Under the pieces are notes generated by a model. The model had not been told where the DNA came from. It searched no databases and saw only the letters and a list, made by a program, of their open reading frames with translations. A stretch of DNA of 64,000 nt from Tubiluchus corallicola (lineage: Eukaryota > Priapulida > Priapulimorpha > Priapulimorphida > Tubiluchidae). Where the stretch lies: assembly GCA_030141605.1 (NCBI GenBank), contig JAQGDQ010002396.1, forward strand, positions 48,597 to 112,596. The letters run 5' to 3'. The position numbers and the translations under genes were made by a program. Position 1 is the stretch's first letter. Every line of letters starts with the position of its first letter. Below, piece by piece: positions 36,143 through 45,582 of the stretch.

Positions 36143-36534
36143 TGCCTTTCTTAATCATGAGATTCTTTGCGTTGAGATCAAGCGGCTGGATTTAAACAGC
36201 CTTTATATTCGGATGTAATCTCAGCAACATGCCTCTTTCTAAGATAACTGTTTGTTATATCGAAATAAAGTTAATTATCGTGGAGCAAAAGCTGAAGATT
36301 AGTGAAAGCCATTTGTTTCCCGTGGAACAGGCTTTGACCGTCGTTTTGCGCGTGGGTAAACGGGTCCTGTGTCAGAGTAGTTTTTTGCCTTTGTAATCTT
36401 TCGGAGAATCTTTATCCGCTGGGTGAGCGTTCCGTATATTTTTTGTTTTTGCAAACCTGTTTGAGCAACGTTATATGGCGATCAAATCCGCGTTTCATAG
36501 CCGCGGTAATTATCGCTCTATCGTGGTGAGGGCA
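36143..36534. other. Gap without recognisable gene
   Basis: The 392 bases between the RloC-like pseudogene and rubrerythrin hold no convincing ORF, RNA gene or strong hairpin. The part next to 36143 keeps about 16 codons of a frame that runs into the pseudogene start and has no recognised family. Confidence 0.5.
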
Positions 36535-37110
36535 TTAGTATGTCTCTTCTTTTAATTCAAAGTGCTTCTGTGGGTGTAGGCAGGCTGGGCACATTTGGGG
36601 GGCGTCGGAGCTTTCGTGAACATATCCGCAATTTCTGCACTTCCAGCGCACGTTTGTGCCTTTGCTGTATACGGTTCCTTTTTCGATATTCTCAGCGAGT
36701 TTGTGATAGCGTTTTTCATGTTCCTTTTCGACTTTGGCTATCATGGTAAATGCGGTCGCCACTTCGTCAAACCCTTCTTTTTTCGCGATTTCAGCAAAAG
36801 CGGGATAAAGGTCGATCCACTCTTCATTCTCGCCTGCGGCAGCCGCGTGAAGATTCTCTAATGTCGTACCGATTCTACCGGCTGGGTAGACCGCTGTAAT
36901 CTCGGCCTCTCCTTCTTCAAGGAATTTAAAAAAGCGCTTTGCGTGCTCTTTTTCATTTTCCGCTGTTTCCAAGAAAAGAGCTTCAATTTGGAGATATCCT
37001 TCTTTTCTGGCGGCGCTGGCGAAATATGTGTAGCGGTTACGGGCTTGTGATTCGCCGACGAATGCTTTCAGGAGATTCTTCTCGGTTTCTGTTCCTTTGA
37101 TTTTCGGCAT
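36535..37110 (-). CDS. Rubrerythrin
   Basis: 191 residues from ATG 37110, which has AAGGAG upstream; the frame extends 17 codons further without support. The diiron four-helix domain shows FVGESQARNRYTYFASAARKEG, the ENEKEHAKRFF metal motif and the second KVEKEHEKRYHKLAE. The C-terminal rubredoxin knuckles are CRNCG and CPAC. It reduces hydrogen peroxide in the cytoplasm using electrons from rubredoxin-type donors, typical of anaerobic or microaerobic life. It stands alone in the GC-richer part. Confidence 0.93.
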   Translation of the reverse strand: MPKIKGTETEKNLLKAFVGESQARNRYTYFASAARKEGYLQIEALFLETAENEKEHAKRFFKFLEEGEAEITAVYPAGRIGTTLENLHAAAAGENEEWIDLYPAFAEIAKKEGFDEVATAFTMIAKVEKEHEKRYHKLAENIEKGTVYSKGTNVRWKCRNCGYVHESSDAPQMCPACLHPQKHFELKEETY

Positions 37111-37409
37111 GAGGAAGCTCCTTTCGCTCATTTTAACCCAGTTGCGAAAAACATCATTCAATCAAGAATGACTTATTAAAAAAAAAGAGTGCCTGTATCG
37201 TATTGAAATGTCAAGTAAAGGCATGATTTTTATGATTAGCTAATAAACACACAGACTCTGTCAAAGAAAATTTAAGCCAGACGGACCCTTTACCGAAGTT
37301 GCTTTGCCCTACAGGCAATTATACAGAATTACAACACCTACGATTTACTTCATTGCCAAGAGAAATCAGGGAGAACGTCTTGAAAATGCCAGAAATACCA
37401 GCCTGGCTT

Positions 37410-37757
37410 TCATGCATCCGTTTCCTCTTCCAGAACCTCTGTTGGCAACCAGCCTTCCTCACCATTCACTCTCCTGCACCATGCCCAGCCGTGATCCTCA
37501 AATATCTTGCTTACATCATCTCCTGCACAAACTGATAGCTCTTTTGCCGTATAGTCCTTAATTATCTCCGCAAAAGAACTATCACCTCTTTTAAAATAAG
37601 TTTCGGAAATCCACCCTTCATTTCCTGTGGAATCTTTGCACCAATTCCAACTACACCACTTTTCCAAAGCACACTCTTTAAATAATTCTATTTTGTCACC
37701 AACTTTAAGGTCTAATGGATTTGGGTAGCAAGAGTCATAATGCTTAACTACTTTCAT
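37410..37757 (-). CDS. Small protein with two SH3-like segments
   Basis: 115 residues, no signal peptide. Two similar halves are visible: LDLKVGDKIELFKE-WCSWNWCKDSTGNEGWISETYF and AKELSVCAGDDVSKIFEDHGWAWCRRVNGEEGWLPTEVL. Each has the pattern of a bacterial SH3-like barrel (GD near the start, W-x-W/C, GxEGWxP at the end). It may bind peptides or cell-wall fragments, but no function is known. The AAGGAG site before the ATG supports the start. Confidence 0.65.
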   Translation of the reverse strand: MKVVKHYDSCYPNPLDLKVGDKIELFKECALEKWCSWNWCKDSTGNEGWISETYFKRGDSSFAEIIKDYTAKELSVCAGDDVSKIFEDHGWAWCRRVNGEEGWLPTEVLEEETDA

Positions 37758-38077
37758 ATAACAGCTCCTTACGCAATTTCATTAAAGCCTGATCAATCTA
37801 TCTGAAGAATAAGATGTTAATTTTTTTGTTTATATGCGCACAGAGCACCAAATGGTCTAAAAGCAGATCTGTTAAAATGTGCCACATATTAAGTCTCAGG
37901 CTTTGACAAAACTATGAAATGGTTTCAAAGTAATAAATTAATTCCAACCTAACCAGTAATCTAAAAGTAACCCGGAGGCAGAAGACTGTCAAGCTGCCTA
38001 GGAAACCACGCTCCTTTGTTTAAAAGGCCCAGCCCATACAATGAGCTGGACCTCTTTTGATCTTAAAGTTCTAAAGC
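37758..38077. other. Gap holding the actP terminator
   Basis: 320 bases without a gene. The only clear element is the hairpin at 38022-38058 behind actP. The part next to 37758 supplies the ribosome site of the SH3-like gene. Confidence 0.5.
38022..38058 (-). terminator. Terminator of the acs-yjcH-actP operon
   Basis: On the minus strand AGGTCCAGC pairs with GCTGGGCCT (one G-T pair), loop 11, followed by TTTTAAAC. It lies about 25 bases past the actP stop. Confidence 0.65.
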
Positions 38078-39724
38078 CTAATGTAGAGGTTTTTGCACCT
38101 CTATGCCTATGCCTGTTTGGGAGCGGACTTGCTGGTGTAAAAATCCAGATCGATCCAAATCGCCTTCAGGACTTTTATCTGTCTTAGAAAGCCACCAGAT
38201 CGTACCAAAGGCAATACTCATGGAAAAGAGGGCCGGATTGGTGTAAGGGAAGATGGCGTTTTCAAAACCAAAGACATTCACCCACACTGTAGGACTTAGA
38301 ATCACGAGAGAAAGAGCGCTTACCAAGCCTGCAAGCCCTCCCCAGAAGGTACCTCGTGTTGTCAGTCCTGGCCAATAGATGGATAGGATCAGCACGGGGA
38401 AATTAGTGCTCGCCGCTATACTAAAGGCAAGGCCCACCATAAAGGCTACATTTTGATTTTCGAAGGAAATTCCCAACAAAATGGCGAGCACACCAATGGC
38501 AATGGCTGAAAGCCTGGACACTCGAAGGGTGGCCTTCTCTTCACTTTTTCCTTTTTTGATCACTTCTGTATAAAGGTCGTGGGAAATAGCCGAAGCGCCT
38601 GAAAGCGTAAGCCCTGCGACAACTGCTAGGATTGTGGCGAAAGCCACCGCGGCAACAAAGCCGAGGAACAGATCGCCCCCTAAGGCGTGACTGAGGTGTA
38701 CGGCAACCATATTTCCCCCTCCCAAAAGATCGCCGGCGGCGTCAAAATACTGGGGATCTTGAAGCACAAGCACGATCGCCGCAAAGCCGATCACGCCAAT
38801 AACAAGGTAAAAGTAACCAATAAAGGTTGTGGCGTAAAACACGGACTGGCGTGCGCTTTTAGCGTCGGGAACAGTGAAAAACCGCATAAGAATATGAGGG
38901 AGGCCTGCTGTTCCGAACATAAGCGCGAGTCCCAAAGAGATAGCCGAAACCGGATCACTCAAGAGGGGACCGGGTGACATAATAGCGATTCCTTTTTCAT
39001 GCACTGATACGGCTTGGTTATAGATTTCCTCCAGAGAAAAGTTAAAGTGAAAGAGGATCATAATGGTCATGAACGTCACAGCGCCAAGAAGCAGCACAGC
39101 CTTGATCATCTGAACCCAAGTGGTAGCGAGCATGCCTCCAAAGGCCACATAGACAATCATCATCACGCCTACAATAATCACCGAGTAGTTGTAATCCAGA
39201 CCAAACAACAGCTTAATTAATTGGCCCGAGCCTACCATCTGGGCAATCAGGTACAAAGATACGATCGCAAGCGCGCTGAAGGCTGAAAGGATACGAATCG
39301 GCTTGTTACGCAAACGATAGGAAGCGATATCCGTAAAGGTATACTTTCCTAGATTTCTCAGCTGTTCAGCCATCAGGAACAAAATAATTGGCCAGCCCAC
39401 AAGAAAGCCGACGGCATACATAATTCCATCAAGCCCCGAAGTATATACAAGGGCCGTGATTCCTAGGAACGAAGCTGCGGACATATAATCCCCGGCAATC
39501 GCGAGTCCATTTTGCAGGCCGGAAATACTTCCCCCGGCCGTGTAAAAATCGCTTGTACTTTTTGTGCGTAAAGAAGCCCAATAGGTTAGAAAGAGGGTTC
39601 CCATCACAAAGACGAAAAACATAACGACAGCGGGTGTATTTGCCGTTTTTGTATCGGCCTCCGCCGCGAAAGCAAAAGAAGGGAAGGCCACAAGAAGGCA
39701 GAATAAAAACAAATTACGTAACAT
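38078..39724 (-). CDS. actP: Cation/acetate symporter
   Basis: 548 residues from ATG 39724. The frame is open further up inside yjcH, but this start overlaps the yjcH stop in the usual way and begins with a signal-like [20 protein letters not shown]. It is an SSS-family member: [41 protein letters not shown]-type loops, [37 protein letters not shown] near residue 370. It imports acetate and other short acids with sodium or protons. With acs and yjcH it forms the classic acetate scavenging operon, acs first. Confidence 0.93.
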   Translation of the reverse strand: MLRNLFLFCLLVAFPSFAFAAEADTKTANTPAVVMFFVFVMGTLFLTYWASLRTKSTSDFYTAGGSISGLQNGLAIAGDYMSAASFLGITALVYTSGLDGIMYAVGFLVGWPIILFLMAEQLRNLGKYTFTDIASYRLRNKPIRILSAFSALAIVSLYLIAQMVGSGQLIKLLFGLDYNYSVIIVGVMMIVYVAFGGMLATTWVQMIKAVLLLGAVTFMTIMILFHFNFSLEEIYNQAVSVHEKGIAIMSPGPLLSDPVSAISLGLALMFGTAGLPHILMRFFTVPDAKSARQSVFYATTFIGYFYLVIGVIGFAAIVLVLQDPQYFDAAGDLLGGGNMVAVHLSHALGGDLFLGFVAAVAFATILAVVAGLTLSGASAISHDLYTEVIKKGKSEEKATLRVSRLSAIAIGVLAILLGISFENQNVAFMVGLAFSIAASTNFPVLILSIYWPGLTTRGTFWGGLAGLVSALSLVILSPTVWVNVFGFENAIFPYTNPALFSMSIAFGTIWWLSKTDKSPEGDLDRSGFLHQQVRSQTGIGIEVQKPLH

Positions 39725-40064
39725 TGGCTTCCTCCTTTTCTTTTTGCTCAACAAGTGCCTGAGCTTTCTCAAGGACCTGCTGATTAAGGGTGTCGTATTC
39801 ACGGTTCGCTTTACGTGCGTAAATCCCTGTCAATCCCCAGGACAAAAAGATCAACCCCATAGGAAGCAAAGCCCCTGTCGTCATGACTCGCCCTGGAAGA
39901 ATTGGGATAGAAAGCCACTGTGGAGCAAAAGCAATGATGAGAATCAAGCTATAATAGGCCTGTAAGAGTATAAAGCTCATCCACAAAGCGTAACGTTTTT
40001 TTTTAGTGATCATCTCCTTGTACAGGTCGCACTCCTGAATAGCATCGTACAACTGTATCGACAT
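39714..40064 (-). CDS. yjcH: DUF485 inner-membrane protein of the acetate operon
   Basis: 116 residues from ATG 40064, which follows AGAGAGGAA; an upstream in-frame start at 40133 would lie inside acs. Two membrane helices ([23 protein letters not shown] and [24 protein letters not shown]) flank a short loop, as in YjcH. It has no known enzymatic role and is always found with ActP. Its stop overlaps the actP start by 11 bases. Confidence 0.88.
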   Translation of the reverse strand: MSIQLYDAIQECDLYKEMITKKKRYALWMSFILLQAYYSLILIIAFAPQWLSIPILPGRVMTTGALLPMGLIFLSWGLTGIYARKANREYDTLNQQVLEKAQALVEQKEKEEANVT

Positions 40065-40098
40065 ATAAAAATTCCTCTCTGTTCTTTTATTTATATTT

Positions 40099-42060
40099 TT
40101 AAGACTCTTTGCTGAGTCTTTTGTGGTTTTCAATCAACAGCTCTACAACCGCGGGTTCAGAGAGTGTTGAAATATCGCCCAGCTCTTTATATTGGCCGTG
40201 TGCGATCTTGCGTAAAATGCGCCGCATAATCTTTCCCGAGCGTGTTCGTGGAAGATTTTCTGCGAACTGGAATGTTTGCGGCAGTGCGAAAGCCCCTATT
40301 TTCGAGCGAATCATGGTTTTGATTTCGTCCAGAATGCTCTCCTCATAATTCACGCCAGTTTGTAGAGAGAAATAGGCGTAGATGGTTTCTCCTTTGACGT
40401 CGTGAGGAATTCCGACAACGGCGCTTTCGTTAACAATAGGAACAGAATTGATAGCGTCCTCCACCTCGGCGGTTCCTAGGCGTTTGCCGGCAATATTGAT
40501 CACGTCATCAACACGGCCTGTGATCCAATAGTCGCCGTCTGCGTCACGTCGCGCGCCATCGCCACTGAAATAGTAGCCTGGAAAACGTGAGAAATAGGTT
40601 TCTTCGAAGCGTTCGTGATTCTTGTAGAGAGTCCGCATTTGTCCTGGCCAAGAGTTCGCAAGGCACAAGAATCCCTCTCCTTCGCCTTCGATTTCTTCAC
40701 CGGCTTCGTTTAGAAGAACGGGTTGGACACCAAAAAACGGGCGTGTTGCCGAACCTGGTTTAAGATCTGTCACGCCTGGAAGAGGGGTAATGAGAATCCC
40801 GCCTGTTTCCGTTTGCCACCAGGTATCCACAATGGGGCAGCTTCCCTCTCCGACCACATGATAATACCATTCCCAAGCTTCCTGGTTAATCGGTTCTCCA
40901 ACTGATCCGAGCACCCGTAGCGAACGGCGGGAGGTGGCGTGAACGAACTCGTTGCCTTCTTTTTTCAGCATACGCACAACTGTAGGAGCCGTATAGAGGC
41001 TGTTTACCTCGTATTTATCTACCACATCCCAAATTCTTTGAGCTGTGGGATAATAAGGAATACCCTCAAAAATGACCGTTGAAGCGTTATTGAGAAGAGG
41101 GCCATAAACAGAATAGGTATGTCCTGTAATCCAGCCGATATCGGCTGTACACCAATAGATATCCTCTGGATGGTAATCGAAAATATATTTATGGGTAAAG
41201 GCGGCATAAACCAAGTAGCCTCCTGTCGTATGCAAGACGCCTTTAGGTTGACCGGTGGAACCGGAAGTATAAAGGATGAACAGGGGATCTTCGGCGCCCA
41301 TTTCCTCTGGCGGGCAATGGGGTTCCTCTTTGATGATTTCCTGATGGTACCACAAGTCACGCCCCGGGATCATAGAGACATCCGCGTGGTCTGTTCGTCG
41401 GGCTACAAAAACGGTTTTGACACTCTCGTTCCCTTTAAGGGCTTTATCTGCCTGCTCTTTTAGGGAGAAGAAGCGCTCTCCGCGGGCGGCTTTGTCAGAG
41501 GTGATCACACATGCGGCCTGGCAATCTTCAATACGATCTCGTAAAGCCTCTGCGGAAAAGCCCGCGAAGACAACGGAGTGAACGGCGCCAATACGCGTGC
41601 AAGCCAACATGGCGACCACAGCTTCGGGAATCATGGGCATGTAGATACAAATGCGATCGCCTTTCTTAAGGCCTTGGCGGCGCAGCGCGTTTGCGAAACA
41701 GCATACTTCATCATAAAGCTGACGATAGGTAAGGGATTTATTCTCTCCCTTACGGTTGCCTTCCCATAAGAGGGCGATTTTATTGCCGTTGGCGCTCAAA
41801 TGGCGATCAAGGCAATTGTAACAGGCGTTAAGGGTTCCATCCTCAAACCAGCGAATTGATATATTTCCCTGCTCGTAGCTGGCATTTTCCACCTTGGTAA
41901 AAGGGGTTATCCAGTCTAATCGTAAAGCTTTCTCTCTCCAGAAATTTTCTGGGTCTTGAACAGAGCGCTGATACATTTTTTCGTAGTTCTGTGAATCAAC
42001 CCAAGCCTTGCGGCGATAGTTTCCCTTATGGGAATATACATGTGTATTCTTATTTTCCAT
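40099..42060 (-). CDS. acs: Acetyl-CoA synthetase
   Basis: 653 residues, full length. It activates acetate to acetyl-CoA through acetyl-AMP. Adenylate-forming motifs are [18 protein letters not shown] near residue 265, [10 protein letters not shown] near 415, [23 protein letters not shown] near 500, and [14 protein letters not shown] near 610 with the lysine subject to acetylation control. The operon continues into yjcH (34-base gap) and actP. Codon use and G+C are those of the right-hand part of the window, unlike the genes left of 33.7 kb. Confidence 0.96.
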   Translation of the reverse strand: MENKNTHVYSHKGNYRRKAWVDSQNYEKMYQRSVQDPENFWREKALRLDWITPFTKVENASYEQGNISIRWFEDGTLNACYNCLDRHLSANGNKIALLWEGNRKGENKSLTYRQLYDEVCCFANALRRQGLKKGDRICIYMPMIPEAVVAMLACTRIGAVHSVVFAGFSAEALRDRIEDCQAACVITSDKAARGERFFSLKEQADKALKGNESVKTVFVARRTDHADVSMIPGRDLWYHQEIIKEEPHCPPEEMGAEDPLFILYTSGSTGQPKGVLHTTGGYLVYAAFTHKYIFDYHPEDIYWCTADIGWITGHTYSVYGPLLNNASTVIFEGIPYYPTAQRIWDVVDKYEVNSLYTAPTVVRMLKKEGNEFVHATSRRSLRVLGSVGEPINQEAWEWYYHVVGEGSCPIVDTWWQTETGGILITPLPGVTDLKPGSATRPFFGVQPVLLNEAGEEIEGEGEGFLCLANSWPGQMRTLYKNHERFEETYFSRFPGYYFSGDGARRDADGDYWITGRVDDVINIAGKRLGTAEVEDAINSVPIVNESAVVGIPHDVKGETIYAYFSLQTGVNYEESILDEIKTMIRSKIGAFALPQTFQFAENLPRTRSGKIMRRILRKIAHGQYKELGDISTLSEPAVVELLIENHKRLSKES

Positions 42061-42620
42061 TGCTCCCTATCCTTTTAAAAATAAAATTTTAAATTATACG
42101 GGAAAAGCGTGGTATTCGTCAATTACAAAGAAAAAAATCTTTTATTAACCAAAGATTTACGCATTATTTTCTTGGGATTTTGTTTGGCGAAGATACTGTG
42201 GAAGAGACTGCGGAATTATCGATATACACTCTGCCTGGAGGGTTCCAAGTTTTAACCGCAAACACGCTCCGCCCACTCTGCACACGCTAAGTTGTTGTAT
42301 ATAAAGCTATTACTCGCTGTTTCTTATAGTTCGTTTTAACCGACTGAGAGAAAGGAGTTTTCAGCTGATTTCCCGATATTTCCCGATTTTGTAAATCGGA
42401 CGAAGCTCTTTTTCTTCAAACCCTATCGAGCGTAACATCTCAACACCAATGACGAGTTACAACAGTATCTCTCAAAGCCTTTACTTGTCATGATTTGCAC
42501 CATGTTATAACCGGACTCGGCACGAGAAAGCTCCACTCTGATTTAACCGAGAAATCTGCTTAATCATGCTTCCCGTTTCCTGCGCCACATTTCGGTTTGT
42601 ATGGGAGGGTTCCATAATTG
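42061..42620. other. Gap between transposase and acs
   Basis: 560 bases with no convincing gene. A hairpin at 42135-42158 (AAATCTTT with AAAGATTT) lies 75 bases before acs, and a second at 42383-42399 (CCGATTT with AAATCGG). The acs promoter must be in the first 150 bases. The left end of the insertion element probably lies in the rest, but I could not find a convincing terminal repeat. Confidence 0.4.
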
Positions 42621-43745
42621 CTATGCTGCCGCTGGAAGTTGGGAAACACGCCGGTAAGAGCGCAGCAAACCGCCCAACCGGTTAAACTCAACAATCTCTC
42701 CATTTTCATCCTGAGGATATGGCTCAATCATTTTTCCTCCCAGCCCTCGGTGCGGGCGCTCATGGTTGTAGTGTTCAATGTACTCCTTCACAATGTAGCG
42801 AAGCTGCTTTTCGCTGGTAACAATCATCTTGTTGATGCACTCAGTCTTAATGCTTTTCACGAAGGACTCCGCAAAGGAATTCATAACCGGCATGAATGCA
42901 GGTAACCGCTTGATTTTGACACCGGAGCCTTCCATGATGGCATCAAACTGCTTGGTGTAGAGCGGGTCACGATCATGAATCAGATATTTCTTACCCAGAA
43001 GAAAACCGTCGAAGGCATCGGTCTGGTTTCTCGCCATCTGCGCCATCCATTTGCCGTCTGGATCATGTGCGATACCGGCCATCTCAACCTTGCGGGTCTT
43101 GATATCAATGAAAAACAGAACCATATACCTGAGCAGAGCTGTTGGTGTCATGACCTCCACCGTGAAAAAGTCCGTTGCCGCCAATGAATCCATGTGTGAG
43201 GAGATAAAGCGCTCCCAGTCGATCCGTTTCTTCTGCTCGGGATCTGGAACGATTCCATAATCATCCAGCACCCGTTTAACCGTGGAAGCGGAAACCTTCA
43301 TTCCCAGATAATCCATGGTGGAGGCAATGCGTTTGTAGCCCCATGACGGGTTCCGCTTAGCAAATTTCAGAATGGCATCGATGTATTCCTGCGGGACAGG
43401 CTTGGGGCCCCGTTTGTTTTCAGGTGAGCTTTTTGAGCTGTCATACTTCTGACCGACCAGATCCCGGTGCCAGCCAAGAATGGTTTCCGGTTTGAATATT
43501 CCGGCAACGTCTTCCAAGGCATGTTTGTCCAAGGAGATCGCCTTCTGAGACAGTCGCTTTTTCTGCTGACTTGAGAGTTTGACTTGCTTGCAGTGAAAAT
43601 CATCCCTGAGCACCTCCCGCAAAACAGAATTCTCCTCCATGCAGTATTCCAGCGACCTTTGCAGGTTAAGAAGAAGATCCTTGGTCGTGTCGTCAGAAAC
43701 GCCTTTTATGATGGCTTTAAATTTGTTGTAGGTTTCTTGGATCAT
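42621..43745 (-). CDS. DDE transposase / integrase-core protein
   Basis: 374 residues. The N-terminal 170 residues are helical, with a helix-turn-helix-like WGYKRIASTMDYLGMKVSASTVKRVLDDYG. The rve core has the three acids in order: D of AATDFFTVE near residue 190, D of HDRDPLY near 260, and E of NSFAESFVKSIKTEC near 295, spaced about 35 residues after the second D. HYNHERPHRGLGGK follows. It is complete in one frame, unlike two-frame IS3 elements. It lies between acs and the defence operon and marks an insertion at the operon's 3' end. Confidence 0.85.
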   Translation of the reverse strand: MIQETYNKFKAIIKGVSDDTTKDLLLNLQRSLEYCMEENSVLREVLRDDFHCKQVKLSSQQKKRLSQKAISLDKHALEDVAGIFKPETILGWHRDLVGQKYDSSKSSPENKRGPKPVPQEYIDAILKFAKRNPSWGYKRIASTMDYLGMKVSASTVKRVLDDYGIVPDPEQKKRIDWERFISSHMDSLAATDFFTVEVMTPTALLRYMVLFFIDIKTRKVEMAGIAHDPDGKWMAQMARNQTDAFDGFLLGKKYLIHDRDPLYTKQFDAIMEGSGVKIKRLPAFMPVMNSFAESFVKSIKTECINKMIVTSEKQLRYIVKEYIEHYNHERPHRGLGGKMIEPYPQDENGEIVEFNRLGGLLRSYRRVSQLPAAA

Positions 43746-43933
43746 GAATTTTCTCCGTTAAGGTGTTCTGTTTTCAGCTACAAGCATCACCGAAACGGAA
43801 TTCCGTGTAAGTCGGCTGTACTTCCCTTTATCGTTGCCTTTGTGTCACAAGTTTTGTCGTGAGTTTGTCGCGAATTTCTGTCACAGCTGTTGTCATAGTA
43901 ATGTCACAGCTCTGCATTGAAGAATCAGGGAGA

Positions 43934-44995
43934 CTATTCACCATCCTTGTGTTCTATTTGTTTAAGCAGCCGATCAAAGTCACTTTCAAAGAGCCGATCC
44001 TGAATGATACGGTATTTCTCAAATTCACTTTCGGCATGAGCCTTGGCGATTTCTGCCGTAACCTTTCCCGCATCCCGCAGGATGTCACGGTCGGTCGCTT
44101 CGATGAATTTGTTCAGGCGTGTTTCCCAATCCTGCATGGTCATCGGCATCTTGCGCAGGGCCATGTCCTCGGCCACATCCAGATAGGCGTTCACCAGCCT
44201 GGTCAGTTGAGCCATTTCATTTTCGGTCAGGTAATTCTTGGCTACACTGACATCAAACTTCTGGATTTTTCCTTTCGGAGCGTCTTTCCAGGTCGTCAGG
44301 CCCATGTATTGTTTTTGATGATCAGCCCGATCGACAATCACTTCGGCAGCCGTCTGGCCGTGAATCGCCCAGTGCAGTTTGTTCTGCACCGTGGCAAAGA
44401 AACGCTTGGTGGCCTGAGCTGTCACGTCATAGTCGATAGATGTTGCGTAAATGTCGGTAATCTTCTGATAGAACTTACGCTCAGAGAGACGGATCTCCCG
44501 GATACGTTCCAGCTGCTCTTCAAAATATTGATCCGTTAGAATGGAACCACCGCTTTTGATGCGCTCATCGTCCATCACATAGGCTTTGATGGTGTATTCC
44601 TTTATGATGGTGGTTGCCCATTTACGGAACTGCACAGCTCGTTCCGAATTGACCTTGTAACCGACGGCGATGATGGCCGAGAGATTATAGTGCTTGGTGT
44701 TATAGTTTTTACCGTCAGCGGCAGTTATTCGAAAATTTCGAATAACTGAATTTTCTTCCAACTCACTGTCTGAAAACACCTTTTTCAGATGGTAATTGAC
44801 GGTGTGGGTTTCAACATCGTAGAGAACCCCCATCATTTTTTGGGTCAGCCATATGTTTTCATCCGCGTAAACAGCCTCCACGCCGCCTTGCCCGCTTGCA
44901 GCGACAAAGGTCAGATATTCTGCCGCCGAGGAACGGACAATGGATGTCTCTTTTTGTCCTGCTTTCGGAAGTTGTTTGTTTTTATCCTTCTTCAT
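43934..44995 (-). CDS. rhuM: RhuM family protein
   Basis: 353 residues. The conserved N-terminal block is visible: ENIWLTQKMMGVLYDVETHTVNYHLKKVF, EENSVIRNFRITAADGKNYNTKHYNLSAIIAVGYKVNSERAVQFRKWAT. Then come LTDQYFEEQLERIREIRLSERKFYQKITDIYATSIDYD and QNKLHWAIHGQTAAEVI. RhuM was named as a Salmonella pathogenicity-island gene; its biochemical role is not established. It is the last gene of the minus-strand operon. Its ATG overlaps the preceding stop by ATGA, so it is translated as part of the set. Confidence 0.88.
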   Translation of the reverse strand: MKKDKNKQLPKAGQKETSIVRSSAAEYLTFVAASGQGGVEAVYADENIWLTQKMMGVLYDVETHTVNYHLKKVFSDSELEENSVIRNFRITAADGKNYNTKHYNLSAIIAVGYKVNSERAVQFRKWATTIIKEYTIKAYVMDDERIKSGGSILTDQYFEEQLERIREIRLSERKFYQKITDIYATSIDYDVTAQATKRFFATVQNKLHWAIHGQTAAEVIVDRADHQKQYMGLTTWKDAPKGKIQKFDVSVAKNYLTENEMAQLTRLVNAYLDVAEDMALRKMPMTMQDWETRLNKFIEATDRDILRDAGKVTAEIAKAHAESEFEKYRIIQDRLFESDFDRLLKQIEHKDGE

Positions 44996-45582
44996 TCAAC
45001 CCCTCCCCAGTTTTGATACCTGTCCCGGGACCAGTGGAGGTATTTCATCAATTCCCAGTTGACCGATCCGGAATCAAATTGCTCGCTGTCGTAATCGCCA
45101 CCGGACCATTCCATGTAACTTTCGTGCTCTTCATGGCTCGGGTCCTTCAGGGCGTTGCAGAATTCAAAGTAGCCGGGGACGCTACCCACATCTTCAGGTG
45201 GACAAGCCCGTTCGCCTTCAAGGCAGGCCATCTCCGTTCTCATGTCCGGATTGAAATAGCGGTTTTCTTCGAGAACAAGCTCATGTTCCCAACTGTCACC
45301 GAAATCATACAGGTAACGGAAGGTGCGGCCTTTCTGTTTGATCAGATCTCCAAGACGGTATCGTCCGCAGACCAGCCCGTCTTCTTTCGATTCAGGGTAT
45401 TCGGTGTAGCGTTTATTCCCGATGGTAAACTCGTGCAGATGGCTGTCGGTCCAACCCATGACAACCTGGATGACATCGTGCAGCCGGTCCAGCGTGATAC
45501 TGGCGGGCACTACAAAATGCCGCCAGATTGCCGGTTCAATATCAAGCAGTTGTATTTTCAGCTGATAAAATCGCTCGTTCAT
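44992..45582 (-). CDS. Plasmid pRiA4b ORF-3 family protein
   Basis: 196 residues with the strong family pattern: FYQLKIQLLDIEPAIWRHFVVPASITLDRLHDVIQVVMGW, HLHEFTIG, YRLGDLI, YLYDFGDSWEHELVLE, and ACPPEDVGSVPGYFEFCNAL. The family is often near mobile or defence genes, and its activity is unknown. Both ends overlap neighbours by ATGA: with the DUF6880-like gene before it and rhuM after it. Confidence 0.88.
   Translation of the reverse strand: MNERFYQLKIQLLDIEPAIWRHFVVPASITLDRLHDVIQVVMGWTDSHLHEFTIGNKRYTEYPESKEDGLVCGRYRLGDLIKQKGRTFRYLYDFGDSWEHELVLEENRYFNPDMRTEMACLEGERACPPEDVGSVPGYFEFCNALKDPSHEEHESYMEWSGGDYDSEQFDSGSVNWELMKYLHWSRDRYQNWGGVE

Noticed and set aside
37299-37561. Plus-strand frames between rubrerythrin and the SH3-like gene
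   Set aside because: Opposite-strand shadows without family resemblance; the reverse SH3-like frame has a clear ribosome site.
42061-43933. Terminal inverted repeats for the transposase element
   Set aside because: Several short TGTCAC-type words occur at the right side, but I found no matching left end, so element borders are not reported.
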